Shown here: piece by piece, positions 54,128-62,875 of the stretch
How positions within the stretch are numbered: the stretch's first letter is position 1
Layout: every line of letters starts with the position of its first letter
Source: Streptomyces noursei ATCC 11455
GTDB taxonomy: Bacteria; Actinomycetota; Actinomycetes; Streptomycetales; Streptomycetaceae
Reading direction: 5' to 3'
NCBI RefSeq assembly: GCF_001704275.1
Contig: NZ_CP011533.1
Coordinates: forward strand, 62,001 to 126,000
Length of the DNA: 64,000 nt
The notes under the pieces: model-generated
The model's database searches: none
Told to the model about the DNA's origin: nothing
Seen by the model: only the letters and a program-made list of their open reading frames with translations
Program-made: the position numbers and the translations under genes

Positions 54128-54632
54128 GTGAGGCTCCAGTTTTCGATGTGCGATGGATACCGACTATAGGCATCGCGCTCATCGACCATGGCCGCCAGCA
54201 GCCAGGCGACACTGCTATCGTCCCGCGCACAAGGCGAAGGCGAAGGCCGGCGCGCTGGCCAAGGAGACCCTGGACGTCCTGGACGAGGAGGCCCTGCCCG
54301 GCGAGGTGGCTCGCCGGTTGAACCGGAAGGTGTCGGCGGCCCCTTCTCGACCGGCGCGCCGTCGTCGTCCTCTCCGCGCCGAACTCCTCTCAGCCACTAT
54401 CGAGTTGGCCGCCGGGATGCATGGCGCAGGACCTGGGCGGTCGCGGAGAAACACTCCCGCCCGAGCCCGGCAATGCGATCGTTGGTTTCCTCGAAGGTGT
54501 GCTGCCAGTTATGCGGGTCGCGTGGTATGCCGCCCAACCCCGCTTCCGGGTACGGCCACGGCCGACGACCGCTGAGGACAGCGCGACCGCGACGCGGAGG
54601 AGATCCGGTCCTGAGCGGTACCGGGACAGCGG
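54128..54632. other. Region without a supported gene
   Basis: About 500 bases. A plus-strand frame around 54225-54330 reads KAKAGALAKETLDVLDEEAL and PGEVARRLNRKVSA, which looks like a protein fragment. It has no start or ribosome binding site and is followed by random-looking sequence, so it is probably a relic. Confidence 0.35.
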
Positions 54633-55256
54633 CTATCGGTGAGGTTGGCCTTGGGCTTCGGGCAGTGCTCCAGCGCGTTGGGTGACCAGGTGGCCATACC
54701 GCTCTGAGTCGGCCCTGCGACGTTCATCCGCTTTTGATGAGCCTCCTGGGAGGCCGAAGGCCGGCTGGAGTGTCATCGCGAACTGCACCGGGGGGAGCTT
54801 CTGCTGACCGTCAGGGGCATAGGCGTCTTCCTGGATGAGGATCTCCATCTTGCCAACGGCAGGGTTGCGCCAGAAGTCCGCGAGGGTGAATGTCAGGTTC
54901 CACGAACCGTCGAAGGTCGCCTTCTGTCGAGCGTCAAGGCGGAAGATGCAATGCGTCATAGTCGCGTTCGGGAAGCCGTCGACCCTCCAGCCTCCCCCCT
55001 GGGACGGTTCGGATCCGCCGCTGATTGCCACGCGGTAGTTCCGGTCGTCTGCCAGCAGGTCGCCGGGGCCGCTGCCGTAGGGCACAGCGAGGATGAACCG
55101 CCAGGCACTGACATCAGCCTTGCTGCCCTGGTGCTTGCCGATGGCGAGTGAGAGCGTCTCCAGGTCATCCTGCTTGGGGACGCTGTTGTCCAGGAGGCGC
55201 TGCAGCGAATGGTTCAGCCGGTAGTTCAGGAGGGGGCTCGGCGCAGGCGTGCTCAT
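54633..55256 (-). CDS. Hypothetical soluble protein next to IS630 element
   Basis: ATG 55256 (GAAGGA upstream) is preferred over ATG 55274. The 207-residue protein has a helical N-terminus (LLNYRLNHSLQRLLDNSVPK) and a beta-rich middle (WRFILAVPYGSGPGDLLADD, YRVAISGGSEPS, MTHCIFRLDARQKATFDGSW, LTFTLADFWRNPAVGKMEIL). No signal or membrane segments. I do not recognise the family. The IS630 element lies 28 bases beyond the start and has probably replaced its promoter. Confidence 0.55.
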   Translation of the reverse strand: MSTPAPSPLLNYRLNHSLQRLLDNSVPKQDDLETLSLAIGKHQGSKADVSAWRFILAVPYGSGPGDLLADDRNYRVAISGGSEPSQGGGWRVDGFPNATMTHCIFRLDARQKATFDGSWNLTFTLADFWRNPAVGKMEILIQEDAYAPDGQQKLPPVQFAMTLQPAFGLPGGSSKADERRRADSERYGHLVTQRAGALPEAQGQPHR

Positions 55257-55284
55257 CGGCAGGCCGTCCTTCATGTAGTGATTA

Positions 55285-56452
55285 CTGACTTCGGCTCGTC
55301 AGGGTGAACTTCGGCGAAGTCCCTGATGAGTCTGGTGTGGTGGCCGTATCACGTGCTGTGTGAGATACGCGGATGGAGGCGGGCTGACGGCTGCGGGACG
55401 CAAGCGTCGGGAGACCGTGCGGATGCAGGCGGCCGAGTTGTTCGAGCAGAAGGTCAAGCCAGCGGAGGTCGCGCGGCAACTGCGGGTGAGCCCGAAGTCG
55501 GCCTGCCAGTGGCACCAGCTGTGGCGGAACGGTGGTGTGCAGGCTCTGGCTTCCCGGGGTCCGAGCGGTTCGCGGTGCCGTCTGTCCCCGCGGTGCCTGG
55601 AGAAACTGGCCGTGTATCTGGAGCAGGGTCCGGCCGCGCACGGCTGGGTGGAGGACCAGGTGTGGACCGCCGCGCGGGTGGCCACGCTGATCGGCAGGAA
55701 GTTCCACGTGTCCTACAGCGTCTCCGGGGCCACTCGGTTGATGCACCGGCTCGGCTTCAGCCCGCAGGTCCCCACACGGCGGGTCGCCGAGCGCGACGAG
55801 CAGGCCGTCACCGCGTGGAAGGAGGCGACCTGGGCCGAGGTAAAAGAGCGAGGGCGGCCTGCGGGGGCTACATCTGCTTCGAGGACGAGGCAGGCTTCAC
55901 CCGCCGGCCGCCCAGGGGACGCACCTGGGGCCGGCGCGGCCGCACCCCGCAGGTGACGGTGAGCGGCCGCCGATCGGGACGCCTGTCCGTGGCCGGGCTG
56001 ATCGCCGTGCGCCCCGGCTCCCGGACCCGGCTATGCCACCGCCTGCGCACCCACCAGGCGGGCAAAGGCAAGCGTCGCAGCATAGGCGAGGGGGACTTCA
56101 TCGCGCTGCTCGACGGCGCCCACCAGCTCCTCAAGGCGCCCATCGTGCTGGTGTGGGACCGCCTCAACACCCACGTCTCCCGCGCCATGGGCGAGCTGAT
56201 CGCCCAGCGTGAGTGGCTGACGGTGTTCCTACTGCCCGCCTACTCACCCGACCTCAACCCGGTCGAGTGGGTATGGGCACACGTCAAACGCAGCCTGGCC
56301 AACCTCGCCGTCGTCGCCCTCGACCGACTCGAAGCCCTCGTACGCAACCGGCTCAAACGCCTTCAGTACCGGCCCGACACCCTCGACGGCTTCATAGCCG
56401 GCACCGGCCTGACCCTCGACGACCCAGCACCACCTTGACGAGCCGAAGTCAG
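55285..56452 (+). mobile_element. IS630-family insertion sequence
   Basis: Terminal repeats CTGACTTCGGCTCGTCA(G/A)G of about 20 bases begin at 55285 and, inverted, end at 56452. Each is flanked by TA (55283-55284 and 56453-56454), the TA duplication typical of IS630/Tc1-type elements. The 1168-base element has one transposase in two frames and lies just upstream of the hypothetical gene at 54633-55256. Confidence 0.9.
55360..56438 (+). CDS. IS630-family transposase made by -1 frameshift
   Basis: The first frame (55360-55956) holds the helix-turn-helix domain (AELFEQKVKPAEVARQLRVS, WQHLWRNGG-type Trp motif) and the Arg-rich linker. Near the GGTAAAAGAG run at about 55840-55848, a -1 slip enters the second frame. 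That frame holds the first Asp (YICFEDEAGFTRRPPRG), the second (PIVLVWDRLNTHVSRAMGEL) and Glu (AYSPDLNPVEWVWAHVKRSL), ending at 56438. The DDE set is complete, so the copy may still be active if the shift is productive. An indel mutation in a once-single gene is the alternative. Confidence 0.85.
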
Positions 56453-56567
56453 TAAGTCGATACTCAACGTAGCGCTTCCGGCCGTGGATACGGGTGGGCT
56501 TTGAAGGAACTCCGTTTACTCCTGGTCCTGTCGTCGTCTGCCGCGGCCGGGTTGCGCAGCGGACAGG

Positions 56568-56591
56568 GCCCGCCGCGGTACCGCGGCGGGC
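56568..56591. terminator. 24-base perfect palindrome downstream of the helicase
   Basis: GCCCGCCGCGGT and its complement form a continuous 24-base palindrome (no loop) 55 bases past the minus-strand helicase stop. Position favours a terminator for the polymerase-helicase operon. As a perfect palindrome it could instead bind a dimeric protein. Confidence 0.5.
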
Positions 56592-56645
56592 GTCCCGAAG
56601 CCAGAACATGAACCTGCCGGTCGAGCCCTGGCATCACGGATGGCC

Positions 56646-58928
56646 TCAGATAGTGCGCCAATCGCCGGAAGCGTCGAGCAGATCGATCTGCTGTGTATTG
56701 AGCTTTCCGGCCTTGGCTGCGGCAATCTGCCGGCGCTGCCAACGTCCTGGCAAGAAGGCAGGGTCGGAGTCAGGACCTGGCCGCTTGCTGGAACCGGTGA
56801 GGGTTCCGCCTGCAGCCAGATAGGCCCTCCAGCGCCGGTATCCGCGGACCCATAGTGGGTCCAGGGCCCACCGTGGGTCCAGGGCATCGAGACGAGCGCG
56901 CTGGTCATTGGTGAGGTCGTCGATGTTGTGGCGCTGGCGTTGCATCCAGCGTCCACGGCTGAAGCCATCGTGGACGTCGCTGGTGGGGATGGCCAGGTTG
57001 CCGTGCTTGTGGTACCAGACCAGTGCGTGGGCGAAGCCGCGATCCCAGGCGTGCTCGTGGCGGTCCCAGATCATGCCGATGGCGTTGAGTTTGTTGATCC
57101 GGTCCGGGGGCAGCAGGCCCTTGGCGTAGAGGTACCGCTGCTGGTTGAGCCAGCTGACGAGAGGGCCGTCGCGGACATCGAGGTGGCCTTGTTCCTCAAA
57201 GAAGGCTTTCGCGCGGGTGTAGTTGCGTTCCCAGTCTTCTGTACGTGGGGAGAAGCTGCGCAGGCGGAGGGCTCGCAGGATGGCGTCTTTGTGGTCACTG
57301 GCATTGATCTTCAACCATGCGAACGGCGCTTCGGCCTCAGCGCCGTCCTCGGCGGTGGTTGCGCTGGATTCGTCGGATCGGGCGAGCGGGGTGGCTCGGT
57401 GGCTGCGCAGTTCGGTGATGCGCCCGATCATGCGGCCGTCGTGAGCGGCCAGCGCCTGCAGGACCTGCCAGACAGTCTTGAACGCGGACGCGGCGAGTGT
57501 GGCTCGGTGTTCGTCGTTGGTGGCCGCGTCGTTGACGGCGGCCGCATCGGTGGGCGTCTGCTCGTCGTCGCCGATGGCCGGCAGGTAGACGGGGATGATG
57601 ATCCGGGCCTTCTTGCCCTGGCCCGGCTTTTGACGCAAGGCGCGGCCGATGGCCTGGACAATGTCGATGACGCTGCTCTTGGGGTCGGCGAACACCACGG
57701 CGTCGACGCCGGGCAGGTCAACGCCTTCCGACAGCAGACGCGAGTTGCTCAGGACGGCGCGCTCGTCGCTGCCGGGGGTGTGGGTGCCGAAGTCGGCGAA
57801 AATCTCGCGGCGGGTCTTGAGCCGGTCGGTGCCGGCAACTGCGCGGGTCCACAGCTTGGGGCGCTGCTGTGCGGGCAGCAGTTTGGCGATGCGGGGCAGT
57901 GCTGCGGCGAAGGAACGGGCGGCGTCGACGCGTGAGTGGTACGTGAGGATCCGGTAGAGGTCCTCATCTGTCATTGCGCGCAAGAGCCCGACGCCCAGGG
58001 CGAGTTCTTGGAGCTCGGCGTTGGTCCGCTGGGAGCGGAGATCGGCGATGGCGGGCATGATCAGTAGCTCGCGCAGATCCTCGTCGGTCACTACGGGGAC
58101 GAGGACCTCGTAGTCGGCGATGAGGCCCAGTGCGATGCCCTGCGCAGCGGTAAGCCGATAGACCGTTTTACCGAAAACATCATCATTGTCCATTGAGTAG
58201 ACCGTCGTGGAGTCAACGGTCTCCCCCGGGGCGAGGTCCACGATCCGGGGGGTCGCGGTGAAGTTGGCGCGACGCTGGGCTGGGACCTTGTCATCTTGGT
58301 GGACTGCTGCCCAGGGTTTGTCGGCCGCCCCCGCGGTGCGGTGGGCCTCGTCGATGACGATCAGGTCCCAGGTGGGGAGTTGGTGGTCGGCATGGGCAGT
58401 GACGATGCGTTGCAGGCTGGCGTAGGTGGCGTAGATAGTGACAGGGCCGGTGGCGCTGGTGACGAGGTGGGCGAGGGTGCCGGCGTCGGTGGTGACCGTG
58501 ACGTCGCTGTGAGCGCCGGCCTCGGCCAGTTCGAGGGCCTCGTCGTGTGAGCACGCACCGATGGCGCGGCCGCGACGGCGTCCCAGGATCGACCAGGCCG
58601 TGGCGGTCTGGTCGAGCAGCTCGATCGTGGGGACCAGGACCAGGACGCGACCCTTGGCCGCCATGCGGCGGGCGGCGGCCGCCGCCATGAGCGTCTTACC
58701 GGAGCCGCAGGCCGCCTCCACAATGGCCCGGCCGCCGTCCTTCAGGGCTCGCCACAGGTTGCTCACGCCGTCCTTTTGGTGCGGGCGCAAGGGGATGACT
58801 CCAGGCCGAGGGGCCTGGACGACGGGAGATTCAGGCGCTGCGGGCCGAGTGGCATCGCGGGGTGTGGGGATGGCGGCGGGTTCAGTCACGGGCTCCACGA
58901 TCTGGTCTCCACGGGCTATCGAGCACAC
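56646..58928 (-). CDS. DEAD/DEAH helicase with helicase-associated (HA) repeats
   Basis: The 760-residue SF2 helicase has the Q-motif region RPHQKDGVSNLWRAL, Walker A EAACGSGKTLMA, motif Ia LVLVPTIELLDQTA, motif II LIVIDEAH, motif III FTATPR, a RecA-2 domain (LLSEGVDLPGVDAVVFADP, VQAIGRALRQ) and at least three C-terminal HA repeats (WERNYTRAKAFFEEQGHLDV, WDRGFAHALVWYHKHGNLAI, WVRGYRRWRAYLAAGG). HA-repeat helicases are frequent near Streptomyces telomeres (TtrA-type) and on plasmids. It is the last gene of the minus operon with the polymerase-like and HTH genes, starting ten bases from the preceding stop. GTG 58898 with GGAG upstream is an alternative start. Confidence 0.85.
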   Translation of the reverse strand: MCSIARGDQIVEPVTEPAAIPTPRDATRPAAPESPVVQAPRPGVIPLRPHQKDGVSNLWRALKDGGRAIVEAACGSGKTLMAAAAARRMAAKGRVLVLVPTIELLDQTATAWSILGRRRGRAIGACSHDEALELAEAGAHSDVTVTTDAGTLAHLVTSATGPVTIYATYASLQRIVTAHADHQLPTWDLIVIDEAHRTAGAADKPWAAVHQDDKVPAQRRANFTATPRIVDLAPGETVDSTTVYSMDNDDVFGKTVYRLTAAQGIALGLIADYEVLVPVVTDEDLRELLIMPAIADLRSQRTNAELQELALGVGLLRAMTDEDLYRILTYHSRVDAARSFAAALPRIAKLLPAQQRPKLWTRAVAGTDRLKTRREIFADFGTHTPGSDERAVLSNSRLLSEGVDLPGVDAVVFADPKSSVIDIVQAIGRALRQKPGQGKKARIIIPVYLPAIGDDEQTPTDAAAVNDAATNDEHRATLAASAFKTVWQVLQALAAHDGRMIGRITELRSHRATPLARSDESSATTAEDGAEAEAPFAWLKINASDHKDAILRALRLRSFSPRTEDWERNYTRAKAFFEEQGHLDVRDGPLVSWLNQQRYLYAKGLLPPDRINKLNAIGMIWDRHEHAWDRGFAHALVWYHKHGNLAIPTSDVHDGFSRGRWMQRQRHNIDDLTNDQRARLDALDPRWALDPLWVRGYRRWRAYLAAGGTLTGSSKRPGPDSDPAFLPGRWQRRQIAAAKAGKLNTQQIDLLDASGDWRTI

Positions 58929-58937
58929 GGCTGAGGG

Positions 58938-59627
58938 CTATCTGCGGGGCAACCAGGTGCGCACTTCAAGGAACTGCAGGCGCGCCTGCGGGACCGCACG
59001 GCCCGTCTCGACCAACCACGCCTGCACCGCCGCGGTCACATCCCCATAATGATCGGCGACGCGCCGGGACCATTCCGCGGCGTCGAATCCACCAGTTTTC
59101 GCCGAGCCGTAGCTGCGTTCCTGGGTGCCGTCCGTGCGAGGCACCACGCCGCGCTTGAGGCCCGGGGAGTCATCCTCACTGCCGGGATGGTATACGTACT
59201 GGTCGCCTTCCATGCGGATGGTGAAGGCGAGACGGCCGCCGGCCCGTCCTGCTGCGTGTACCACCTTGGCCAGGTGGGCCGCTCCGTGGGCGATGGCCTG
59301 CTGGCCCGCCCGGCCCGCCGCTGATCTCCCTACCGTCCCGACGATGTCCTTGCCCCGCACCCGGGCCCTCGCGCCCGTGCTGGTCAGACGCCGCGTCACA
59401 TGCTCCTGGGCAACGCGACGCAAGGCGTCACGGTCCCTCTCCCCCGCGCCTACTGCCCGTACGACGTGCTGCAGGGCGGGAATGAACGCGGCCCCTTTGC
59501 CTTTGGTGAAGAACTGGCTGACGAGGGAGGCGTCGCGGTCGAGGAGGTCGGCCACCTGTTTCCGGGTCAGTCCCGCGTCGATCAGTTGCTGGGTCAGGCG
59601 TGCGGCCTCGTTCTGACGGGGGCTCAT
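58938..59627 (-). CDS. Small HTH protein, terminal-protein-like organisation
   Basis: The 229-residue protein has an N-terminal helix-turn-helix (about residues 8-45: LTQQLIDAGLTRKQVADLLD, RDASLVSQFFTKGKG) and a basic middle (RRLTSTGARARVRGKDIVGT). An alpha/beta C-terminal half follows (GGRLAFTIRMEGDQYVYHPG, WSRRVADHYGDVTAAVQAWL, LQFLEVRTWLPRR). Its start overlaps the stop of the polymerase-like gene (ATGA). The size, the HTH followed by a DNA-contacting domain, and the position just downstream of a ~740-residue partner recall the Streptomyces tap-tpg pair, but I cannot show homology to Tpg, and Tyr/Ser priming residues cannot be assigned. A DNA-binding protein is certain enough; terminal-protein function is inference. 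Confidence 0.65.
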   Translation of the reverse strand: MSPRQNEAARLTQQLIDAGLTRKQVADLLDRDASLVSQFFTKGKGAAFIPALQHVVRAVGAGERDRDALRRVAQEHVTRRLTSTGARARVRGKDIVGTVGRSAAGRAGQQAIAHGAAHLAKVVHAAGRAGGRLAFTIRMEGDQYVYHPGSEDDSPGLKRGVVPRTDGTQERSYGSAKTGGFDAAEWSRRVADHYGDVTAAVQAWLVETGRAVPQARLQFLEVRTWLPRR

Positions 59628-61858
59628 GTTGCGCCTCCTGCTTGGGCGGTGCGCAGGGCTGCGCGGCCTTCACCTTGAAGTTTGAGGAGCTCGGCTTCCG
59701 TGGTGGGCCACGGGACGGGACCGATGAGGTGCCCCTTCTTTCGGTATTCGCCGGGCTTTCCGTGGTAGGGCCAGCGTGGGTCCATGGTGAGGGTGAGCGC
59801 GTCGGTACGTGCCGCCACCAGAGCATCCCGGGGCACGTACAGGGCCCCGACATGGACCTTGTCGCCCTTCATGTTCGTGTCGAGCAGGGCGTATCGTGCT
59901 CCGCCCCATACGTACATCGGCCACTCAGGGTGGGAGTTTCGCTCGTCGGTAGCTTCCGTTCGGCGCTGCCAGGTGATCACGCCGCGGTGTTCGCCGATGA
60001 TCTCCACTCCGTCGGGCAGGTGCTCTCCGACCCTGGCGGTGCCGGTGACCATGCCGGGGCGTGAGGCGAAGCTGCCGATGCCTTGTAGCAGGATGGCTCG
60101 GACAGCGCGGGAGGCGAGGTAGGCGACAGCGCGTTCGCGCGGGTCACCGTGAAGGTCCGCGCGGCTCTTCAGTCCGGCCCAAGCCGCCTGTAGTTTCTTC
60201 GACCAGTCGTCGAGCGGCTTGCCTTCCTGCCACACAAGGCCGTCGAGGATTTCGATCTTCCACGGCTGGAGGTGGTTGGTCACCGCGCCATAGACCTCGG
60301 GGCCGCTGGCCCACGTCTCGAACACGGCGCCAGCGCCAGCCGGGTAGTGCCAATCCCGGTCCCCTGGCGCAGGGGCTGGGAGCAGCCCGATGTGGTCCCA
60401 CCCTCTGGGGACGGTGGCTCGCACATGCCAGTGGGAGCAGGCAAACAACGCCTTCTTCTTGTCGCTGTCCGACAGAGCCCCGAACGCTGCACCGGTCATG
60501 CGTCGAGGTTCCCCGACCGGCGATTTCCAGGTGTGGCGGGCATAGGCGAAGGTGCGGTCGTATTCGACGAGTTCAGGGGCCTGGGTGAGCCCGGGCGGGG
60601 CGAACAGCTCGACTCGCCCTTGTCCTGCCGTGGCATGAATCAGGCCGCGCAGTTCCGGCGACATGACGGGGTACCCACCGGCCCATTGTCCGGTCGTGGG
60701 AACGGTGCGGGTCCACAGGTCACGTCCGGTCTGACCGGGCGATCCCATCAAGACGACTTCATCGGGCCAGTGTTCAGAAAGGGCGCGCCACAACGCCCGA
60801 AGGGCGTCTCGGCCCAGCGCCGGGTCGTCCTCTTCCTGATCCAGCCACTCTCGAAGGGAACGGATCTCGACGTGGTCGTTCGAGTCCGCCCGCATGAACC
60901 GCCCTACAGGGGTGCGGGCGCGCAGGAAATGCCCGGCCAGTCGGTCACGCCCCTGCCCGGTGTCGGTGGACCAGCGAGGCGAGGGGATGCTCAGCCACGC
61001 AAGGACGGCATCGGTAAGGGTGTTGTAGCGGTGCTCGTCACGGTGCCAGGGATTTCCTGCGGTGACGTAGATGCGCTGGGTGTCGGGCGCAACAGACAGG
61101 ACCGCGTCGAGGATCGCTCCGGGCGACCGGTCCCCCAGGTCGAGCCGGACGTGCTTGTCGGCCCGGTTGACCCGTGCAACCAGGTCACCCGTGTTCGTGT
61201 TCAGAAAGACCATTTCACGGGTCTTTTGCTTGAACCGGCGCCGGGTGGACTTCAGCCCCGGCGCCAGCTCCAAGAACCGCGCCCCTTCCGGGCCTTCGGG
61301 AATCGAGGGCAGAACCCTTGCTGCTGCCTCTTGCTTCGACGGCTGCGCCGGGGCGGACACGACGGTGGTGGGGTCAGGGGCGTTCCGCTCGGCGACGTCG
61401 ATGGCCTCGTGGGAGGCATGTGAAGAGAGCTCGGCTGAAGCATCACTTGGCTCAGCAGCAGGGGCCTGTGCAGAAGGGGCCTTGGACAGTGCGGATGTTG
61501 ATTCACTGACCGTAGGCTGCTCGGCCACCTCGCGGACAGCCGTTGGCTGGGGAGCTTCCACCCCATCCCGTGCTTCCCGCACATCGGTGGGGGTGGTGTC
61601 CAGCCGCGGCGCGATCTGCGCCAATTCTGCGGGCCTTATGCCAGCTGCCTTGGCTACCGTCTCCCCGTTCGCCTTTCCGTAGCCCTCTATGTCGCAGACA
61701 ATACGGTTGCGTTGCCTAGCCAGTTCATCACGCGCCACCGCAGCGGCATCGACTCTCTTTTGTGCAGCAGCCTCCTCCTTCTCCTTCGCTGCGATCTGCT
61801 TCCTCAGCTCGCGCAGTTCCTTCAGCTTCGCGGTATAGGTCGGGCCGTCCATGCTCAT
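59624..61858 (-). CDS. Family B DNA polymerase-like protein
   Basis: The 744-residue protein has a coiled-coil N-terminus (about 10-55), a variable acidic/Ala-rich linker (to about 190), then a conserved core. Palm-like motifs appear in the family B order. A motif A-like YDRTFAYA (433-440) is followed by the inserted ...GPEVYGAVTNHL and EILDGLVWQEGKPLDDWSKK region. Then come a motif B-like RAVRAILLQGIGSFASR (584-600), a motif C-like ARTDALTLTMD (683-693, the second catalytic-type Asp kept, the first replaced by Arg) and KPGEYRKKG (701-709). This matches protein-primed PolB relatives better than any other fold I know. No exonuclease motifs are clear. It is coupled to both neighbours by 4- and 5-base overlaps. 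Activity cannot be judged. Confidence 0.6.
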   Translation of the reverse strand: MSMDGPTYTAKLKELRELRKQIAAKEKEEAAAQKRVDAAAVARDELARQRNRIVCDIEGYGKANGETVAKAAGIRPAELAQIAPRLDTTPTDVREARDGVEAPQPTAVREVAEQPTVSESTSALSKAPSAQAPAAEPSDASAELSSHASHEAIDVAERNAPDPTTVVSAPAQPSKQEAAARVLPSIPEGPEGARFLELAPGLKSTRRRFKQKTREMVFLNTNTGDLVARVNRADKHVRLDLGDRSPGAILDAVLSVAPDTQRIYVTAGNPWHRDEHRYNTLTDAVLAWLSIPSPRWSTDTGQGRDRLAGHFLRARTPVGRFMRADSNDHVEIRSLREWLDQEEDDPALGRDALRALWRALSEHWPDEVVLMGSPGQTGRDLWTRTVPTTGQWAGGYPVMSPELRGLIHATAGQGRVELFAPPGLTQAPELVEYDRTFAYARHTWKSPVGEPRRMTGAAFGALSDSDKKKALFACSHWHVRATVPRGWDHIGLLPAPAPGDRDWHYPAGAGAVFETWASGPEVYGAVTNHLQPWKIEILDGLVWQEGKPLDDWSKKLQAAWAGLKSRADLHGDPRERAVAYLASRAVRAILLQGIGSFASRPGMVTGTARVGEHLPDGVEIIGEHRGVITWQRRTEATDERNSHPEWPMYVWGGARYALLDTNMKGDKVHVGALYVPRDALVAARTDALTLTMDPRWPYHGKPGEYRKKGHLIGPVPWPTTEAELLKLQGEGRAALRTAQAGGAT

Positions 61859-62514
61859 CAGGACAACTCTCCCTCGATGTCAGCAACGCTTGTGGCAGGT
61901 CGGGTTTTGACATAGGCGATCGGGCCACCGGACTCAGAGAACAGGCGTTTCCCCAGAAGCAGGCTGGCCAGGCGCTGTTCATCGGCGTGGTCGGGAGTCG
62001 ACTTCACGGCGTTGACCGGTGCGGTCAGGTCGGTGAGGTAGCCGGACAGACGCGCATGTGGGAACCAGTGGCGCGCGCTGCGGGCAGCGCCCTGCGAGAC
62101 GGAATCCTCCAGCCCCGTGAGCACCGCAACGGTGTAGGTAGCCACGGTGACCACCAGAATCTTGGCGTCCGCCACGCGTTGAGGATTGCAGCGCCACCAG
62201 CCCTGCAAGGCGGCCAGGAGTTCCTCTTCTGTCAACGTCACGCCGAAGCCGACCCATCTCCTGTTGTCTTCCTCAACGGGAGTTGCCGCGTCAGCCCTCA
62301 AGACGGCCACCTCGCCCGCTGGAACCCCTGAGAGGTCTGCGTCGGGCAGCCGCTGCAGCGCCTGAAGGGCGTCATCCGGGATCACCTGGCCGTACCCTCC
62401 CCCCTCGAACCACCCCTTCCGCACACCCGGCACCAGCCCCGTCGCGAGGAGCTTATTGACGGTGGGAATCGAGAAGCCCAGAGCCTGCCCCACCTGCCTC
62501 GTGGTGACAGTCAT
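61858..62514 (-). CDS. HTH protein, first gene of the polymerase-like operon
   Basis: The 218-residue protein begins with a MerR/excisionase-type helix-turn-helix (about residues 5-35: TRQVGQALGFSIPTVNKLLA). A mixed domain follows (RWVGFGVTLTEEELLAALQG, WWRCNPQRVADAKILVVTVA, ARHWFPHARLSGYLTDLTAP). Its stop overlaps the start of the polymerase-like gene (TGATG). Two AT-rich palindromes lie just upstream of the start, so autoregulation through them is likely. The C-terminal domain is not recognised. Confidence 0.68.
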   Translation of the reverse strand: MTVTTRQVGQALGFSIPTVNKLLATGLVPGVRKGWFEGGGYGQVIPDDALQALQRLPDADLSGVPAGEVAVLRADAATPVEEDNRRWVGFGVTLTEEELLAALQGWWRCNPQRVADAKILVVTVATYTVAVLTGLEDSVSQGAARSARHWFPHARLSGYLTDLTAPVNAVKSTPDHADEQRLASLLLGKRLFSESGGPIAYVKTRPATSVADIEGELS

Positions 62515-62530
62515 CCAACCCTCCTACGCC

Positions 62531-62548
62531 TTTTAAGTATGCTTAAAA
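62531..62548. promoter_or_regulatory. AT-rich operator-like palindrome, site 1
   Basis: TTTTAAG-TATG-CTTAAAA: perfect 7-base arms around a 4-base centre, 17 bases upstream of the HTH gene start. Its core is the exact reverse complement of that in site 2. AT-rich sequence is rare in this window, and the position overlaps the expected promoter, so a repressor site is likely. Confidence 0.6.
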
Positions 62549-62577
62549 CGCATCCAGGATACACGTCGCAGATGGTT

Positions 62578-62619
62578 GACGCCAATGCCTTTTAAGCATA
62601 CTTAAAAGGCATTGGCGTC
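62578..62619. promoter_or_regulatory. AT-rich operator-like palindrome, site 2 (19-base arms)
   Basis: Arms GACGCCAATGCCTTTTAAG (62578-62596) and its complement (62601-62619) flank CATA, a 42-base near-continuous palindrome. The inner 18 bases are the reverse complement of site 1, so the two sites form an inverted pair 30 bases apart. The sequence could be the operator of the HTH protein or a replication or initiation site for the polymerase-like operon. Confidence 0.65.
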
Positions 62620-62875
62620 TCGTCCATCCCACCGCTCGTCCAAGCCGACGCCCACCATCTGTGACCAGGTTCGGCGCCCTCGGGTAACTGTGGCGGAGTC
62701 GCCGATCACAGCGCGTGCGGTGCGCCGGCCCGCTACCGACCGCGCGGAATCACGCCTGAGACGGCGCCGCCAATTCCCGACAGGAGAGGGAGGGGCGGCA
62801 TGCGCCTCGTCGCCATCGTCGAAGGCGACCTGAAGCTGTGTGGAATCGTTACGGCCCCGGCGGTGGGCGCCGGGG

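Noticed and set aside
58938..61858. Naming the pair as tap and tpg
   Set aside because: Organisation is similar, but I cannot match the sequences to Tap or Tpg, and the larger protein has polymerase-like motifs not known for Tap.
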